Counted from the first letter of the stretch, positions 25,313 through 36,218 are shown. The stretch: DNA of 64,000 bases from Pigmentiphaga litoralis (GCF_013408655.1 NZ_JACCBP010000003.1:62001-126000); one strand, 5' to 3'. Notes: a model not told the origin generated them from the sequence alone. Translations and numbers: made by a program.

Positions 25313-26040
25313 GTGCGCACCATCGCGACCATGTAGTTCACGCTGGTGTCGGACGTCAGGGAATAACGTTTGCCGATCGGCTGGTACTGCAGGCCGCGGA
25401 TCTCGGTCGCTTCCAGGCCAGCGCGGCGCGCATCACCAATCAGTTCGCTGGGGCGGATGAAGCTTTCGTAGCTGTGCGTGCCCTGCGGCACCAGGCGCAG
25501 CAGGTATTCGGCGCCCAGGATCATGTAGCCGAAGGCCTTCAGATTCCGGTTGATGGTCGAAAACATGACGTGGCCGCCCGGTTTCACCAGCGCGGCGCAC
25601 GCGCGGATGATCGAACCGGGGTCCGGCACGTGTTCGAGCATTTCCATGCACGTGACGACGTCGTACTGGCCGGGTTCGTCGGCCGCGATCTGTTCGGCCG
25701 AGATATTGCGGTATTCGACCTTGATACCGGTTTCCAGGCTATGCAGTCGCGCGACTTTCAGTGATTTTTCCGCCAGGTCGATTCCAGTCACGATGGCGCC
25801 GCGTGCCGCCATGCTTTCGGCGAGAATCCCGCCGCCGCATCCGACATCCAGCACCTTTTTATTGCCCAGACCGCGTGCATTCTGGCTGATCCAGTCCAGG
25901 CGCAGCGGGTTAATGGCGTGCAGCGGCTTGAATTCACTTTCCGGGTCCCACCAGCGCGAGGCCAGCGCGCTGAACTTTGCCAGTTCGGCGGCATCCGCAT
26001 TCACGTGCGGGGTATTGGGGGCAGAAACGGTGGCATTCAT
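25309..26040 (-). CDS. ubiG: Ubiquinone biosynthesis O-methyltransferase UbiG
   Basis: 243 aa class I SAM methyltransferase. It opens with the family segment [20 protein letters not shown] and INPLRLDWI, then motif [17 protein letters not shown] and the EMLEHVPDP post-motif. It performs both O-methylations of ubiquinone synthesis. It is downstream of ompA, separated by a terminator, and coupled to gph. Confidence 0.96.
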   Translation of the reverse strand: MNATVSAPNTPHVNADAAELAKFSALASRWWDPESEFKPLHAINPLRLDWISQNARGLGNKKVLDVGCGGGILAESMAARGAIVTGIDLAEKSLKVARLHSLETGIKVEYRNISAEQIAADEPGQYDVVTCMEMLEHVPDPGSIIRACAALVKPGGHVMFSTINRNLKAFGYMILGAEYLLRLVPQGTHSYESFIRPSELIGDARRAGLEATEIRGLQYQPIGKRYSLTSDTSVNYMVAMVRT

Positions 26041-26057
26041 TTAATCCACTCCAAAAT

Positions 26058-26093
26058 AAAAAACCCCGCAGTCAAAGATCTGCGGGGTTTTAA
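26058..26093 (-). terminator. Terminator after ompA
   Basis: On the minus strand a 10-bp perfect stem AAACCCCGCA/TGCGGGGTTT with a 10-nt loop (26061-26090) runs into TTTATT. It lies about 80 nt past the ompA stop and just before ubiG, so most ompA transcripts should end here. Confidence 0.88.
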
Positions 26094-26172
26094 TTCTAAC
26101 GGCACCAAACAGGCTGCCGTCAGGATTCAGTCAAACAGCAACCGAATTTACCAGCGTTAGCTAGCGTAGGCC

Positions 26173-26820
26173 TTAACGGTTACGCGTACCAACCACTTCA
26201 ACTTCAACGCGACGGTTCTTGGCGCGACCGGCGGCAGTCTTGTTGTCAGCGATAGGCTGCTTTTCGCCCTTGCCTTCCGTGTAAACACGGTTGGCTTCGA
26301 TGCCCTTGCTGACCAGGTAGGCCTTGACAGCTTCGGCACGACGGACGGACAGGCGCTGGTTGTACGCATCGGTACCGACAGAGTCAGTGTGACCCACGGC
26401 GATGACGACTTCCAGGTTGATGTTGCGAACTTGTGCGACCAGTTCGTCAAGCTTGGCGCGAGCTTCTGGCTTCACGACAGACTTGTCGAAGTCGAACAGG
26501 GCGTCGGACGAGTAGGTAACCTTCTCGCTGACAGGCACCGGTGCCGGCACGACGGCTGGCGGTGGTGCAGGACGAGGTTGCTGAACAGGAACCACAGCTG
26601 GAGCTGGCGGCTTCAGCGCGCCATCGCAGGATGGGTCAGCAGTCGCAGGGGTCCAGAACCCGTTGCGCCAGCAGAGGCCATCATTGCTCTTCAGAAGCGG
26701 GCCACCAGCGGTTTGCCAGTTATCGTTTGTTGTCGTGGTCTGAGCTGTGGCCACGCCTGAGGCCGTTACGGCAGCGAAGGCGAGCGCCAGAGAGATTCCA
26801 ACTTTGGAGCGTTTGTTCAT
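26173..26820 (-). CDS. ompA: OmpA family outer-membrane protein
   Basis: 215 aa. Signal peptide ends at VATAQ. A Pro-rich linker with PAPAVVPVQQPRPAPPPAVV precedes the C-terminal OmpA peptidoglycan-binding domain (about 100-210): YSSDALFDFDKSVVKPEA, VIAVGHTDSVGTDAYNQRLS and the closing AGRAKNRRVEVEV. There is no N-terminal eight-strand barrel, so it is the short, soluble-linker type of OmpA seen in Bordetella relatives. Strong ribosome site GAGGAGAAAC before the ATG. Codon use is less GC-biased than in neighbours, as expected for a highly expressed gene. Confidence 0.95.
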   Translation of the reverse strand: MNKRSKVGISLALAFAAVTASGVATAQTTTTNDNWQTAGGPLLKSNDGLCWRNGFWTPATADPSCDGALKPPAPAVVPVQQPRPAPPPAVVPAPVPVSEKVTYSSDALFDFDKSVVKPEARAKLDELVAQVRNINLEVVIAVGHTDSVGTDAYNQRLSVRRAEAVKAYLVSKGIEANRVYTEGKGEKQPIADNKTAAGRAKNRRVEVEVVGTRNR

Positions 26821-26885
26821 GTTTCTCCTCTTAGCTTGAAATAAAACTCGCAGCGAACCCCCGCCGCAACATGAATTACGAGGTA

Positions 26886-26894
26886 AGTATAGCA
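26886..26894 (-). promoter_or_regulatory. Extended -10 promoter of ompA
   Basis: Minus strand TGCTATACT, an extended -10 element in an AT-rich stretch 66 nt before the ompA ATG. No good -35 box is seen, as allowed for extended -10 promoters. Confidence 0.5.
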
Positions 26895-26917
26895 TTCGGA
26901 CTGTTTTCTCATAGATG

Positions 26918-28276
26918 TCACTCCTTGGACACGTAAGGTTTTGTGCCAGAAAGGACACCCACTGCGAGCGTGTGCCACTGCGGGATTCTGGACAATATCC
27001 TTTCGAGTTCCATCCGTGCCGATATCTTGGTGAGTTGTAGTTTTTTAGCAACTGACTCGCCAGCGACCCAAACCTGGTCCACGTCCTCCCGTCCGGCCGT
27101 GTAAACGACGTGCGATGCGGGGTCGAAAACCGGCAGCTGATGCGCCGCGTCCAGCCGTATCGCCACCATGTCTGCCTGCTTGCCGGCCACCAGAGACCCG
27201 ATCCGGTCCTGCCAGCCCAAGGCGCACGCCCCCCCAAGGGTCGCCGCATGAAGCGCCTGATGCGCCGACAAAGCCGCCGCGTCGCCGCTCGCGCCTTTGG
27301 CCAGAAGCGCCGCCAGACGGAGTTCGGACAGCATGTCGAGGCGGTTATTGCTGGCCGCGCCATCGGTCCCGACGCCAAAGTTCAATCCATCTCGTAACAA
27401 TTGCGCTACCGGTGCAATGCCGCTGGCGAGCTTCAGATTGGACGCCGGGCAATGCGCCAGGTGTGCACCCCGCGCAACAAGCATGGCAATGTCACTGGCA
27501 TCCAGATGCACCCCGTGAACGGCAATCAGACGCGGCGACAGCAAACCGAGCCGCGCGAGCCGGGCGGTTGGCCGCAGGCCGGTCTGGGCCAGGGCGTCGC
27601 TGACTTCCTGCGCGGTTTCCTGCAGATGGATGGCGATCGGCACGTCCAGTTCTTCGGCCAGCATGTCGATCCGGCGCAAGGTGTCGTCGCCCACCGTATA
27701 AGGCGCATGCGGCGCAAACATGAAGCCGAGCGACGCTTCGCCCCGAAAGTCGGACTGCGCGGCCAGGCCTTGCTGGATATAGGCGTCGGCGTTCGCGGCA
27801 TAGGGCGTCGGAAAGTCGATGACCGTCATGCCCACCACGCAGCGCAGGCCGATCGCCAGTGCCGCGCGGGCGACGGCGTCCGGGTGGAAGTACATGTCGG
27901 CGCAACAGGTCGTGCCGCCCGCCAGCATCTCGGCAAAGGCCAGCACGCTGCCGTCATGAACGAAATCGGGCGACACCAGCCGGCTTTCCAGGGGCCAGAT
28001 GCGGTCGTTCAGCCAGGTCATCAGGGGGAGGTCGTCGCCCGCGCCGCGCAACAGGCTCATGGCGGCATGGGTGTGCAGGTTGACGAACCCCGGCAGCAGG
28101 ACCCGGCCCGGCAGATGCCTGATATCGGCATCCGGATGGCGCTGGCGCAGGTCGTCGTGGGGGGCGATGGCCAGGATGCGGCCGTCCCGGATCGCGATGC
28201 CATGGCCTGCCAGCACCGTGCCGGCGGGTTCGACAGGAATGATCCAGTCTGGGAGGAGGAGGGTGGTCAGGGCCAT
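26918..28276 (-). CDS. TRZ/ATZ-type amidohydrolase (MTA/SAH deaminase-like)
   Basis: 452 aa amidohydrolase. Metal ligands: FVNLHTHAAMSLLRG near the N-terminus, IAIHLQE, VHGVHL and a late GTDGAASNN aspartate. Sequence order and length fit MtaD/TRZ enzymes that deaminate 5'-methylthioadenosine or S-adenosylhomocysteine. In many relatives this gene neighbours ubiG, whose reaction makes S-adenosylhomocysteine, so that substrate is sensible. The ATG giving MALTTLLLPD was preferred over a GTG three codons earlier. It is divergent from gyrA. Confidence 0.88.
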   Translation of the reverse strand: MALTTLLLPDWIIPVEPAGTVLAGHGIAIRDGRILAIAPHDDLRQRHPDADIRHLPGRVLLPGFVNLHTHAAMSLLRGAGDDLPLMTWLNDRIWPLESRLVSPDFVHDGSVLAFAEMLAGGTTCCADMYFHPDAVARAALAIGLRCVVGMTVIDFPTPYAANADAYIQQGLAAQSDFRGEASLGFMFAPHAPYTVGDDTLRRIDMLAEELDVPIAIHLQETAQEVSDALAQTGLRPTARLARLGLLSPRLIAVHGVHLDASDIAMLVARGAHLAHCPASNLKLASGIAPVAQLLRDGLNFGVGTDGAASNNRLDMLSELRLAALLAKGASGDAAALSAHQALHAATLGGACALGWQDRIGSLVAGKQADMVAIRLDAAHQLPVFDPASHVVYTAGREDVDQVWVAGESVAKKLQLTKISARMELERILSRIPQWHTLAVGVLSGTKPYVSKE

Positions 28277-28335
28277 GGCACACACCGCAGGGAAGGATGG
28301 CGGCTATTACATCATGGGCGCGGCGGGTGGCCGGA

Positions 28336-28344
28336 TGGTAAACT
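28336..28344 (+). promoter_or_regulatory. Possible extended -10 promoter of gyrA
   Basis: TGGTAAACT, 60 nt upstream of the gyrA ATG in the divergent region. No matching -35 box at the usual distance; weak call. Confidence 0.35.
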
Positions 28345-28404
28345 CCAAAGCTTCGCCCTGCCAGTTGCCCGGGGGCGCGATAACTCACTTTATGCAGCTT
28401 GCCC

Positions 28405-31125
28405 ATGGATTCCTTCGCCAAGGAAACAATACCGATCTCTCTTGAAGAAGAGATGCGTCGCAGTTATCTCGATTACGCCATGAGCGTGATCGTCGGGCGC
28501 GCGCTGCCCGATGTGCGCGATGGCCTGAAACCGGTGCACCGCCGGGTCCTGTTCGCCATGCACGAGCTGAACAACGACTGGAACCGCGCCTATAAGAAGT
28601 CGGCGCGTATCGTCGGGGATGTGATCGGTAAGTACCACCCTCACGGCGATCAGTCCGTGTACGACACCATCGTTCGCATGGCGCAGCCGTTTTCGCTGCG
28701 CTACATGCTGGTGGACGGCCAGGGCAACTTCGGTTCGGTCGACGGCGACAGCGCCGCGGCCATGCGATACACCGAAATCCGCCTGTCCAAGATCGCGCAC
28801 GAACTGCTGGCCGACATCGACCAGGAAACCGTCGATTTCGGGCCGAACTACGACGGCAGCGAAAAAGAACCGCTGCTGCTGCCTTCGCGCCTGCCCAACC
28901 TGCTGGTCAACGGCAGCTCGGGGATCGCGGTTGGCATGGCCACCAACATTCCGCCGCACAACCTGTCGGAAGTGGTCGACGGCTGCCTGTTCTGCCTGCG
29001 CAATCCGGAATGCACGGTAGACGAACTGATCGAAGTGATTCCTGCGCCCGACTTCCCGACCGGGGCGACCATCTACGGCATGTCCGGCGTGCGCGAAGGC
29101 TATCGCACCGGCCGTGGCCGTGTGGTCATGCGCGCCAAGACCCACTTCGAAGACGTGGATCGTGCCGGCGGACGCCAGGCCATCATCGTCGACGAAATTC
29201 CGTACCAGGTGAACAAGCGCACGCTGCTCGAGCGGATCGCCGAGCTCGTCACCGAAAAGAAGGTCGAAGGCATTTCCGACATCCGCGACGAGTCCGACAA
29301 GGACGGCATGCGGGTCGTGATCGAGCTCAAGCGCGGTGAAGTGCCCGAAGTCGTCTTGAACAACCTATACAAGAACACGCAGCTGCAGGACACGTTCGGC
29401 ATGAACCTGGTGTCGCTGGTCGACGGCCAGCCGCGCCTGCTGAACCTGAAGCAGATGATCGAATACTTCCTGGCGCACCGCCGGGAAGTGGTCACGCGCC
29501 GCACCGTGTTCCAGCTGCGCAAGGCCCGCGAACGCGGCCACGTGCTGGAAGGCCTGGCGGTGGCGCTGGCGAACATCGACGATTTCATCGCGATCATCAA
29601 GGCGGCGCCGACGCCGCCGGTGGCCCGTCAGGACCTGATGGCCCGGTCGTGGGATTCGTCGCTGGTCCGGGACATGCTGGCCCGCGCCGAAAATGAAACC
29701 GACGGCGGCCTGCAGGCCTATCGTCCGGAAAGCCTGCCCGCCGGCTTTGGCATGCAGGAAGACGGCCTGTACCGTCTGAGCGATACGCAGGCTCAGGAAA
29801 TCCTGAACATGCGTCTGCAGCGCCTGACCGGCCTGGAGCAGGACAAGATCGTTGCCGAGTACAAGGAAGTGATGGCCACCATCGCCGACCTGCTCGACAT
29901 CCTGGCCAAGCCGCCGCGCGTCACGGCCATCATCACCGACGAACTGTCGGCGATCAAGGCCGAGTTCGGCACCGACGCCAAGGACAGCCGCCGCTCGCAC
30001 ATCGAACTGAACGCGTCCCAGCTCGACACCGAAGACCTGATCACGCCGACCGACATGGTCGTGACCCTGTCGCACACCGGCTATATCAAGAGCCAGCCGC
30101 TGTCCGAATACCGTGCGCAGAAGCGCGGCGGGCGCGGCAAGTCGGCCACCGCGATGAAGGAAGACGACTGGATCGACCAGCTGTTCATCGCGAACACGCA
30201 CGATTACATCCTGTGCTTCAGCGACCGCGGCCGTGTGTATTGGCTCAAGGTCTGGGAAGTGCCGCAGGGCACGCGCACGTCGCGTGGCAAGCCGATCGTG
30301 AACATGTTCCCGCTGTCCGATGGCGAGAAGGTCACGGTGGTGCTGCCGATCAAGGCGTTCGACGAAGACCACTTCGTGTTCATGGCCACGGCCAAGGGCA
30401 CGGTCAAGAAGACGCCGCTGTCCGACTTCTCGAATCCGCGCAAGGCCGGGATCATCGCCGTCGATCTGGACGAGGGTGACTACCTGATCGGCGCGTCGGT
30501 CACCGACGGCAAGCACGACGTCATGTTGTTCTCGGACGCCGGCAAGGCCGTCCGTTTCGACGAAAACGACGTGCGCCCGATGGGTCGTACCGCGCGCGGT
30601 GTGCGCGGCATGATGCTGGACGAAGCGCACAACGTGATCGCACTGTTGGTGGCCGAAAACGAAACGCAAAGCGTGCTGACCGCGACCGAAAACGGTTACG
30701 GCAAACGCACGCCGATCGCCGAATACACGCGTCATGGCCGTGGCACGAAGGGCATGATCGCGATCCAGACGTCCGAGCGTAACGGCAAGGTCGTGGGCGC
30801 GGTGCTGGTGACGCCAACCGACGAGATCATGCTGATCACGACGGGTGGTGTGCTGGTCCGCACCCGGGTCAGCGAGATTCGCGAGATGGGCCGCGCCACG
30901 CAAGGCGTGACCCTGATCAACGTCGACGAAGGCACGCATCTGTCGGGCGTGCAGCGTGTGGTCGAAACCGACCACGAAGAAGCCGAAGCGATCATTGCAG
31001 GCGAAGGCGCGCTCTCAGGCGAACTGTCGCCAGGCGAGTTGTCGGCCGGTAACGACGGTGCGGCGGGGGATGTGTCCGATGACGCGTCCGACGCCGATGC
31101 CGACGACACCGCACCCGACGCCTGA
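28405..31125 (+). CDS. gyrA: DNA gyrase subunit A
   Basis: 906 aa. Type II topoisomerase breakage-reunion subunit: catalytic Tyr122 in [11 protein letters not shown], gyrase box QKRGGRG and a six-bladed C-terminal domain. The quinolone region reads [15 protein letters not shown], so position 83 (Ser in E. coli) is Gln and 84 is Ser; Asp87 is kept. The C-terminal tail after about residue 860 is acidic and Ser/Gly/Asp-rich ([15 protein letters not shown]). The ATG at 28405 is used; a TTG two codons upstream is unlikely. It starts the run toward serC. Confidence 0.98.
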   Translation: MDSFAKETIPISLEEEMRRSYLDYAMSVIVGRALPDVRDGLKPVHRRVLFAMHELNNDWNRAYKKSARIVGDVIGKYHPHGDQSVYDTIVRMAQPFSLRYMLVDGQGNFGSVDGDSAAAMRYTEIRLSKIAHELLADIDQETVDFGPNYDGSEKEPLLLPSRLPNLLVNGSSGIAVGMATNIPPHNLSEVVDGCLFCLRNPECTVDELIEVIPAPDFPTGATIYGMSGVREGYRTGRGRVVMRAKTHFEDVDRAGGRQAIIVDEIPYQVNKRTLLERIAELVTEKKVEGISDIRDESDKDGMRVVIELKRGEVPEVVLNNLYKNTQLQDTFGMNLVSLVDGQPRLLNLKQMIEYFLAHRREVVTRRTVFQLRKARERGHVLEGLAVALANIDDFIAIIKAAPTPPVARQDLMARSWDSSLVRDMLARAENETDGGLQAYRPESLPAGFGMQEDGLYRLSDTQAQEILNMRLQRLTGLEQDKIVAEYKEVMATIADLLDILAKPPRVTAIITDELSAIKAEFGTDAKDSRRSHIELNASQLDTEDLITPTDMVVTLSHTGYIKSQPLSEYRAQKRGGRGKSATAMKEDDWIDQLFIANTHDYILCFSDRGRVYWLKVWEVPQGTRTSRGKPIVNMFPLSDGEKVTVVLPIKAFDEDHFVFMATAKGTVKKTPLSDFSNPRKAGIIAVDLDEGDYLIGASVTDGKHDVMLFSDAGKAVRFDENDVRPMGRTARGVRGMMLDEAHNVIALLVAENETQSVLTATENGYGKRTPIAEYTRHGRGTKGMIAIQTSERNGKVVGAVLVTPTDEIMLITTGGVLVRTRVSEIREMGRATQGVTLINVDEGTHLSGVQRVVETDHEEAEAIIAGEGALSGELSPGELSAGNDGAAGDVSDDASDADADDTAPDA

Positions 31126-31182
31126 CGTGACCCCTTAACCTCGACCGACCCGCCCGCCGATCAACAGCCAGTGCAGACCGCG

Positions 31183-32313
31183 ATGAAACGTCCTTATAAC
31201 TTCTCTGCCGGTCCGGCCGCATTGCCGGAAACCGTGTTGCAGCGCGCCGCTGCCGAAATGCTCGATTGGCAGGGCAGCGGCATGTCGGTGATGGAAATGA
31301 GTCATCGCGGCAAGCACTTCAGCCAGATCTGCGACGAGGCCGAAGCCGACCTGCGGGAACTGCTGGCGATTCCCGACGACTACGCGGCGCTGTTCATGCA
31401 GGGCGGCGGGCTGGCCGAAAACGCGATCGTTCCGATGAACCTGATCGGACTGCGCGAAGCGCAGGCAGCCGACTTCGTGCTGAGCGGGTCGTGGGCGGTC
31501 AAGTCGTACAAGGAAGCGCGCCGCTACGGCAACGTGGCGGTGGCGGCCACGGCCGAACAGGCGACCGAGATCAACGGCGTGCAGCAGGCGCCGTGGACGT
31601 ACATGCCCGATCCGTCCACCTGGAAGGTGCGGCCGGAATCGAGCTATCTGCATATCTGCAGCAATGAAACGATCGGTGGCGTCGAATTTCCGGACTGGCC
31701 TGACCTGGCCAGCCTGGGCGCCCCCGATACGGTACTGAGCATCGACGCGTCGTCGCACATCCTGTCGCGACCCATGGACGTGACCCGTGCAGGCGTCGTG
31801 TTCGCCGGCGCGCAAAAGAATATCGGCCCGGCCGGCCTGACGATCGTCATCGTCCGGAAAGACCTGCTGGGCAAGGCGCTGCCGATCTGCCCGTCCGCGT
31901 TCGACTACGCCATCGTGGCCGAGAACGACTCGCGCTACAACACGCCGCCGACCTACGCGATCTATATCGCCGGGCTAGTCTTCAAGTGGTTGAAAGAGCA
32001 GGGCGGCCTGGCCGGGATGGAAGCGCTCAATACCGCCAAGGCCCGCGCGCTGTATGACTACATCGACTCGTCGTCTTTCTATCGCAACCCGGTGGAACCG
32101 TCGGTGCGTTCACGCATGAACGTGCCGTTCATCCTGCACGACGACGCACTGAATGCGGCGTTCCTGAAGGAAGCGGACGCGGCCGGACTGCTGCAGCTGA
32201 AGGGTCATAAAAGCGTGGGCGGCATGCGTGCGTCGATCTACAACGCCATGCCGATGGAAGGGATCCAGGCCCTGATCGCGTTCATGAAGTCGTTCGAGCA
32301 AAGCCATGGATGA
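31183..32313 (+). CDS. serC: Phosphoserine aminotransferase
   Basis: 376 aa PLP enzyme of class V. It begins [16 protein letters not shown], the family signature, and has [17 protein letters not shown] with the PLP lysine. It makes 3-phosphoserine and also serves pyridoxal phosphate synthesis. A GTG four codons upstream is possible. It lies 57 nt after gyrA and overlaps pheA by 8 nt. Confidence 0.96.
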   Translation: MKRPYNFSAGPAALPETVLQRAAAEMLDWQGSGMSVMEMSHRGKHFSQICDEAEADLRELLAIPDDYAALFMQGGGLAENAIVPMNLIGLREAQAADFVLSGSWAVKSYKEARRYGNVAVAATAEQATEINGVQQAPWTYMPDPSTWKVRPESSYLHICSNETIGGVEFPDWPDLASLGAPDTVLSIDASSHILSRPMDVTRAGVVFAGAQKNIGPAGLTIVIVRKDLLGKALPICPSAFDYAIVAENDSRYNTPPTYAIYIAGLVFKWLKEQGGLAGMEALNTAKARALYDYIDSSSFYRNPVEPSVRSRMNVPFILHDDALNAAFLKEADAAGLLQLKGHKSVGGMRASIYNAMPMEGIQALIAFMKSFEQSHG

Positions 32314-33388
32314 CGTGCTTGCGCAGAAGCTCGCGCCGTTGCGCGCGCGTATCGACGCGATCGACGCCGAAGTCTTTGCGCTGCTGACCGAGCGCGCCCG
32401 GACCGCGCTGGCCGTGGGCGAGGTCAAGCAGCACGTCAGCGGGCCCGTTTTGCGGCCGGAACGTGAAGCCCAGGTGATCCGCCGGCTGCAGGACATGAAC
32501 ACCGGACCCTTGCCGGGAACGGCGATCGCCGCGATCTGGGGCGAGATCATGTCGGCCTGCCGCGCACTGGAAGAGCCGGCCAAGGTGGCCTTTCTGGGCC
32601 CGCAAGGCACCTACACCGAAGTGGCCGCGCTGGCGCATTTTGGCCATGCGGTCGACACCGTGCCGTGCATCAATTTCGACGAAGTGTTCCGCGCGGTCGA
32701 AGCGGGGCGTGCCGACTTTGGCATGGTCGCACTTGAAAATTCCAACGAGGGCGCGGTCAATCGCGTGCTCGACCTGCTGCTGACCACGTCGGCCAAGGTG
32801 TTGGGCGAACGGTCGGTGCCGGTCCATCATTGCCTGATGACCCGCAGCGGCACGCTGGACGGCGTGGTGCGGGTTCGCGCCCATCCGCAGGCCCTGGCGC
32901 AGTGCCAGTCCTGGCTGTCGGAACACCGTCCGGACCTGATCCGCGAGTCGGCGTCCAGCAATGCCGAAGCCGCCCGCATGGCGGCGGAAGATCCCACGGT
33001 AGCCGCCATTGCCAGCGAGCAGGCGGCCGGTCTGTGGGACCTGCGCATCGTCGCACCGCATATCCAGGACGACCCGCACAACCGCACCCGTTTCCTGGCG
33101 ATCGGCCACATCGAACCGGCGCCGTCAGGCAAGGACAAGACCAGCCTGATCCTGGCCGTGCCGAACGAAGCGGGCGCCGTCTACGAAATGCTGAAGCCGC
33201 TGGCCGACAACGGCGTGTCCATGACGCGTTTCGAGTCGCGCCCGGCCCGTACGGGCCAGTGGGAGTACTACTTCTACGTCGACATCGAAGGCCATCAGCA
33301 GGACGCCAAGGTGGCGACGGCATTGGCGGTACTCAAGTCGCGCGCGGCCTTTTTCAAGGTGCTGGGCTCGTATCCGGTGGCGCCCTGA
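32306..33388 (+). CDS. pheA: Bifunctional chorismate mutase / prephenate dehydratase (P-protein)
   Basis: 360 aa. AroQ-type chorismate mutase (about 8-90: [20 protein letters not shown]), prephenate dehydratase (about 95-275: [31 protein letters not shown]) and a C-terminal ACT domain (about 285-355: [19 protein letters not shown]) with the ESRP motif for phenylalanine feedback. It makes phenylpyruvate from chorismate. Translation is coupled to serC. Confidence 0.97.
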   Translation: MDDVLAQKLAPLRARIDAIDAEVFALLTERARTALAVGEVKQHVSGPVLRPEREAQVIRRLQDMNTGPLPGTAIAAIWGEIMSACRALEEPAKVAFLGPQGTYTEVAALAHFGHAVDTVPCINFDEVFRAVEAGRADFGMVALENSNEGAVNRVLDLLLTTSAKVLGERSVPVHHCLMTRSGTLDGVVRVRAHPQALAQCQSWLSEHRPDLIRESASSNAEAARMAAEDPTVAAIASEQAAGLWDLRIVAPHIQDDPHNRTRFLAIGHIEPAPSGKDKTSLILAVPNEAGAVYEMLKPLADNGVSMTRFESRPARTGQWEYYFYVDIEGHQQDAKVATALAVLKSRAAFFKVLGSYPVAP

Positions 33389-33438
33389 TCGCAGCGGCGG
33401 GCGGCCAATTCAGTCCTGATCCGCCTGGGCTGCTTCGG

Positions 33439-33615
33439 ATGGGGGCCTTGATGTCGAGATCTGTTGCGCCCAGCACCGCGTTCCGGCATGCCTTGTTTGC
33501 CCCCGGTCATTGCTCTCCGGGTTTCGGCTCCGTCATCTTCGAGTCCTCTGTCGTTGAGCCCTCTGTCTTTAAGTTCTCCGTCTTTGGCCCCCATTTCTTT
33601 CCTGTAGCTGCATGA
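33439..33615 (+). CDS. Possible Phe-rich small protein coupled to tyrA
   Basis: A 58-codon frame whose TGA overlaps the tyrA ATG (ATGA). Nine of its codons are Phe, seven in the last 30 (for example VFKFSVFGPHFFPV). Three 15-nt repeats (33541-33585) encode part of it. Start could also be the ATG at 33451, which has GGGGG upstream. Placed between pheA and tyrA, it might be a leader peptide whose translation responds to phenylalanine supply. The pyrimidine-rich DNA could also give Phe by chance, so this is tentative. Confidence 0.3.
   Translation: MGALMSRSVAPSTAFRHALFAPGHCSPGFGSVIFESSVVEPSVFKFSVFGPHFFPVAA
33541..33585. repeat. Three 15-nt direct repeats before tyrA
   Basis: GAGTCCTCTGTC, GAGCCCTCTGTC and AAGTTCTCCGTC, each followed by GTT or TTT. 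They keep frame with the small Phe-rich reading frame. Confidence 0.6.
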
Positions 33616-34598
33616 CCCTTCCTACTCCTTCGACCGCGCCCGGCGCGCCGCTTGTTCCCGTGCTGGTCGTGGTGGGTGTCGGCCTGATCGGCGGGTCGTT
33701 CGCGGCCGCGTTGCGGCAGGTGGGCCAGGTCGGCAAGGTCATTGGCGTGGGCCGCCAGGTGGCGAGCCTGGAGCGCGCACGGGACCTGGGCCTGATCGAC
33801 GACTTCCTGCCGCTTGAACACGCCGTTGCCCATGCCGATCTGGTACTGCTGTCGGTGCCGGTGGGTGCGACCGAAGCGACCCTGGCCGCGCTGCTGCCGC
33901 ATCTGCCTGAACACGCGGTCGTGACCGATGTCGGCAGCACCAAACGGGACGTGATCGCCGCTGCGCGAGCCGCGATGGGCGATCGCATCAACCAGTTCGT
34001 ACCGGGCCATCCGATTGCCGGCAGTGAACAGAGCGGCCCCGATGCGGCGCAGGCCGGCCTGTACCAGGGTCGCGACGTCATCCTGACGCCGCTGCTGCAG
34101 AACACCCGCGCCGACGTCGAATTCGTGCAACTGGCCTGGGAGCTATGCGGCGCCGACGTCCGGCTGATGACGCCCGAGTTGCATGACCGGGCGCTGGCCT
34201 CGGTCAGTCATGTGCCCCATCTGCTGGCCTTTGCCTACATGGGGCAGGTGATCGGCGCGCCCGACACGGCATTGCGGCTGGATCTGGCCGGCAGCGGTTT
34301 CCGGGATTTCACGCGCATCGCGGGCGGATCGCCCGACATGTGGCGCGATATCTTCCTGGCCAATTCCGACGTGCTGCTGGACGAGGTCGCGCAGGTGCGC
34401 GGTATGCTCGATATGTTCGAACGGGCGATCCGCCATGGCGACACCGAACAACTGACGATGCTGCTGCAGGCGATTTCATCGGTCCGCCGCAACTGGGGCG
34501 AGGCGCATGCCGCCGACGCTTCGGCGGTCGATGCGCCCTCCGCGGGCGGCGTGCAGTCTGCCGGCGATGCGCCGCCTGCATCGTCGCCCGAAGTCTGA
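33612..34598 (+). CDS. tyrA: Prephenate dehydrogenase
   Basis: 328 aa. N-terminal NAD-binding fold with VVVGVGLIGGSFAAALRQ, conserved VTDVGSTKRDVI and GHPIAGSEQSG, then the helical dimer domain (HVPHLLAFAYMGQV, LAGSGFRDFTRIAGG). It oxidises prephenate to 4-hydroxyphenylpyruvate. The last 30 residues are an Ala/Ser/Asp-rich tail of no known function. Some betaproteobacteria have hisC between pheA and tyrA; here there are only 223 nt. Confidence 0.96.
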   Translation: MTLPTPSTAPGAPLVPVLVVVGVGLIGGSFAAALRQVGQVGKVIGVGRQVASLERARDLGLIDDFLPLEHAVAHADLVLLSVPVGATEATLAALLPHLPEHAVVTDVGSTKRDVIAAARAAMGDRINQFVPGHPIAGSEQSGPDAAQAGLYQGRDVILTPLLQNTRADVEFVQLAWELCGADVRLMTPELHDRALASVSHVPHLLAFAYMGQVIGAPDTALRLDLAGSGFRDFTRIAGGSPDMWRDIFLANSDVLLDEVAQVRGMLDMFERAIRHGDTEQLTMLLQAISSVRRNWGEAHAADASAVDAPSAGGVQSAGDAPPASSPEV

Positions 34599-34641
34599 CC
34601 TGCCCGATTCTTGAGCCTGACCTTTTTTCCTGAGCCCCGCC

Positions 34642-35970
34642 ATGTCCGACGCGCCGCATCTGTCCCATCTTGATCTGTCGCCGGTGCGCACCGCCCGGGG
34701 CACCGTGGCGTTGCCGGGCTCGAAAAGCATTTCCAATCGCGTGCTGCTGCTCGCGGCGCTGGCTGAAGGCACGACCCGGGTCACCGGGCTGCTGGATTCC
34801 GACGACACGCGCGTCATGCTGGCGGCTTTGCGGGCGCTGGGCGTACCGGTGGCCCAGGGCAGCGATAGCAGCGAAGTGTCCGTGACCGGGGCCGCGCGCT
34901 TTCCAGGCTCGCACGCCACGCTGTTCATGGGCAATGCCGGCACGGCCATTCGCCCGCTGACGGCGGCGCTGGCCATGATGGGCGGGCATTATCTGTTGAG
35001 CGGCGTGCCGCGCATGCATGAGCGGCCGATCGGTGACCTGGTCGACGCCTTGCGCATGCTGGGCGCGCGGGTCGCGTACCAGGGCAAGGAAGGCTACCCG
35101 CCGCTGTCGATCGGCGTGGGCGACCTGACGCTGAAGGGCCCGGTGCGTGTGAACGGATCGGTGTCCAGCCAGTTCCTGACCGCATTGCTGCTGGCGGCGC
35201 CCCTGGCCACGGCCGCGACGGGCCGCGACTTCGTCATCGAGGTGGACGGCGAACTGATCTCCAAGCCCTATGTCGAGATCACGCTGAACCTGATGGCGCG
35301 GTTCGGCGTCACCGCCCATCGAGATGGCTGGACGCGCTTTACCGTGCCAGCAAGCGCTCGCTATACATCGCCCGGACAGATCCTGGTGGAAGGCGATGCG
35401 TCGTCGGCATCGTATTTCCTGGCCCTGGGCGCCATTGGCGGTGGCCCCGTCCGCGTGACGGGCGTGGGTGAGGGCAGCATCCAGGGCGATGTGGCCTTTG
35501 CCAACACGCTGGCCGCCATGGGCGCGACGGTCCACACCGGGCCGGACTGGATCGAGACGACCGGCGTGCGGGTGGCGCAAGGCGAACGTTTGCGTGCCTT
35601 CGATAGCGACTTCAACCTGATTCCCGACGCGGCCATGACGGCGGCGGTCCTGGCGCTGTACGCCGACGGCCCGTGCACGCTGCGCAATATCGCCAGCTGG
35701 CGCGTGAAGGAAACCGATCGCATCCACGCCATGGAAACCGAGTTGCGCAAGCTGGGCGCAACCGTGACGGCCACGCACGACAGCCTGACCGTCACGCCGC
35801 CGGCGCACTGGACGCCTGCCGAGATCGGGACCTGGGACGACCACCGCATGGCCATGTGCTTTTCGTTGGCCGCGTTTGGCGGGCAGCCGGTCCGCATCCT
35901 GGACCCGAATTGCGTGAGCAAGACCTTCCCGACCTATTTCGACGTTTACGCCGGGCTGGTCGCGGGTTGA
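34642..35970 (+). CDS. aroA: 3-phosphoshikimate 1-carboxyvinyltransferase (EPSP synthase)
   Basis: 442 aa. [17 protein letters not shown] near the N-terminus, [17 protein letters not shown] at the PEP site (Gly of the GNAGTA loop present, class I type) and late RVKETDRI. It makes EPSP in the shikimate pathway. It lies 43 nt after tyrA; its last 25 nt overlap the end of a convergent gene. Confidence 0.97.
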   Translation: MSDAPHLSHLDLSPVRTARGTVALPGSKSISNRVLLLAALAEGTTRVTGLLDSDDTRVMLAALRALGVPVAQGSDSSEVSVTGAARFPGSHATLFMGNAGTAIRPLTAALAMMGGHYLLSGVPRMHERPIGDLVDALRMLGARVAYQGKEGYPPLSIGVGDLTLKGPVRVNGSVSSQFLTALLLAAPLATAATGRDFVIEVDGELISKPYVEITLNLMARFGVTAHRDGWTRFTVPASARYTSPGQILVEGDASSASYFLALGAIGGGPVRVTGVGEGSIQGDVAFANTLAAMGATVHTGPDWIETTGVRVAQGERLRAFDSDFNLIPDAAMTAAVLALYADGPCTLRNIASWRVKETDRIHAMETELRKLGATVTATHDSLTVTPPAHWTPAEIGTWDDHRMAMCFSLAAFGGQPVRILDPNCVSKTFPTYFDVYAGLVAG

Positions 35971-36218
35971 CCGGCAGATTGACCCGCCAGCTGTCCGGCA
36001 GCTTGACCGTATCCGCCCGCTGCGCGACCCTGGTCGCGAAGCGCCTTGGCGCGCTGCCGTTTTTCCCAGGCGCGGTCAAAAAAGTAGTGCACCACGGTGT
36101 TGACGATGGGTTCAATGAAGGTGACGGCACCGCTCATCGCGACACTGCCGGTGATCAGGTAAGTCACGCTGAACGCGGTGACGACGTGCACGCCGCCGAA
36201 GGCAAGGGTCTTGGCCAT
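35946..36218 (-). CDS. DUF2061 small membrane protein
   Basis: 90 aa. Two hydrophobic segments ([17 protein letters not shown] and [17 protein letters not shown]) with the IEPIVNTV core of DUF2061 proteins. The tail is Gly/Ala/Gln-rich ([17 protein letters not shown]) and overlaps the 3' end of aroA on the opposite strand. Function unknown. It is divergent from cmk. Confidence 0.8.
   Translation of the reverse strand: MAKTLAFGGVHVVTAFSVTYLITGSVAMSGAVTFIEPIVNTVVHYFFDRAWEKRQRAKALRDQGRAAGGYGQAAGQLAGQSAGQPATSPA

Noticed and set aside
28307..28344. Classic -35/-10 promoter for gyrA (TTACAT and TAAACT)
   Set aside because: The spacing is 26 nt, too long; only the extended -10 is kept as a weak call.
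29365..30975. 536-codon minus-strand frame opposite gyrA
   Set aside because: Shadow frame; no family resemblance and gyrA is certain.
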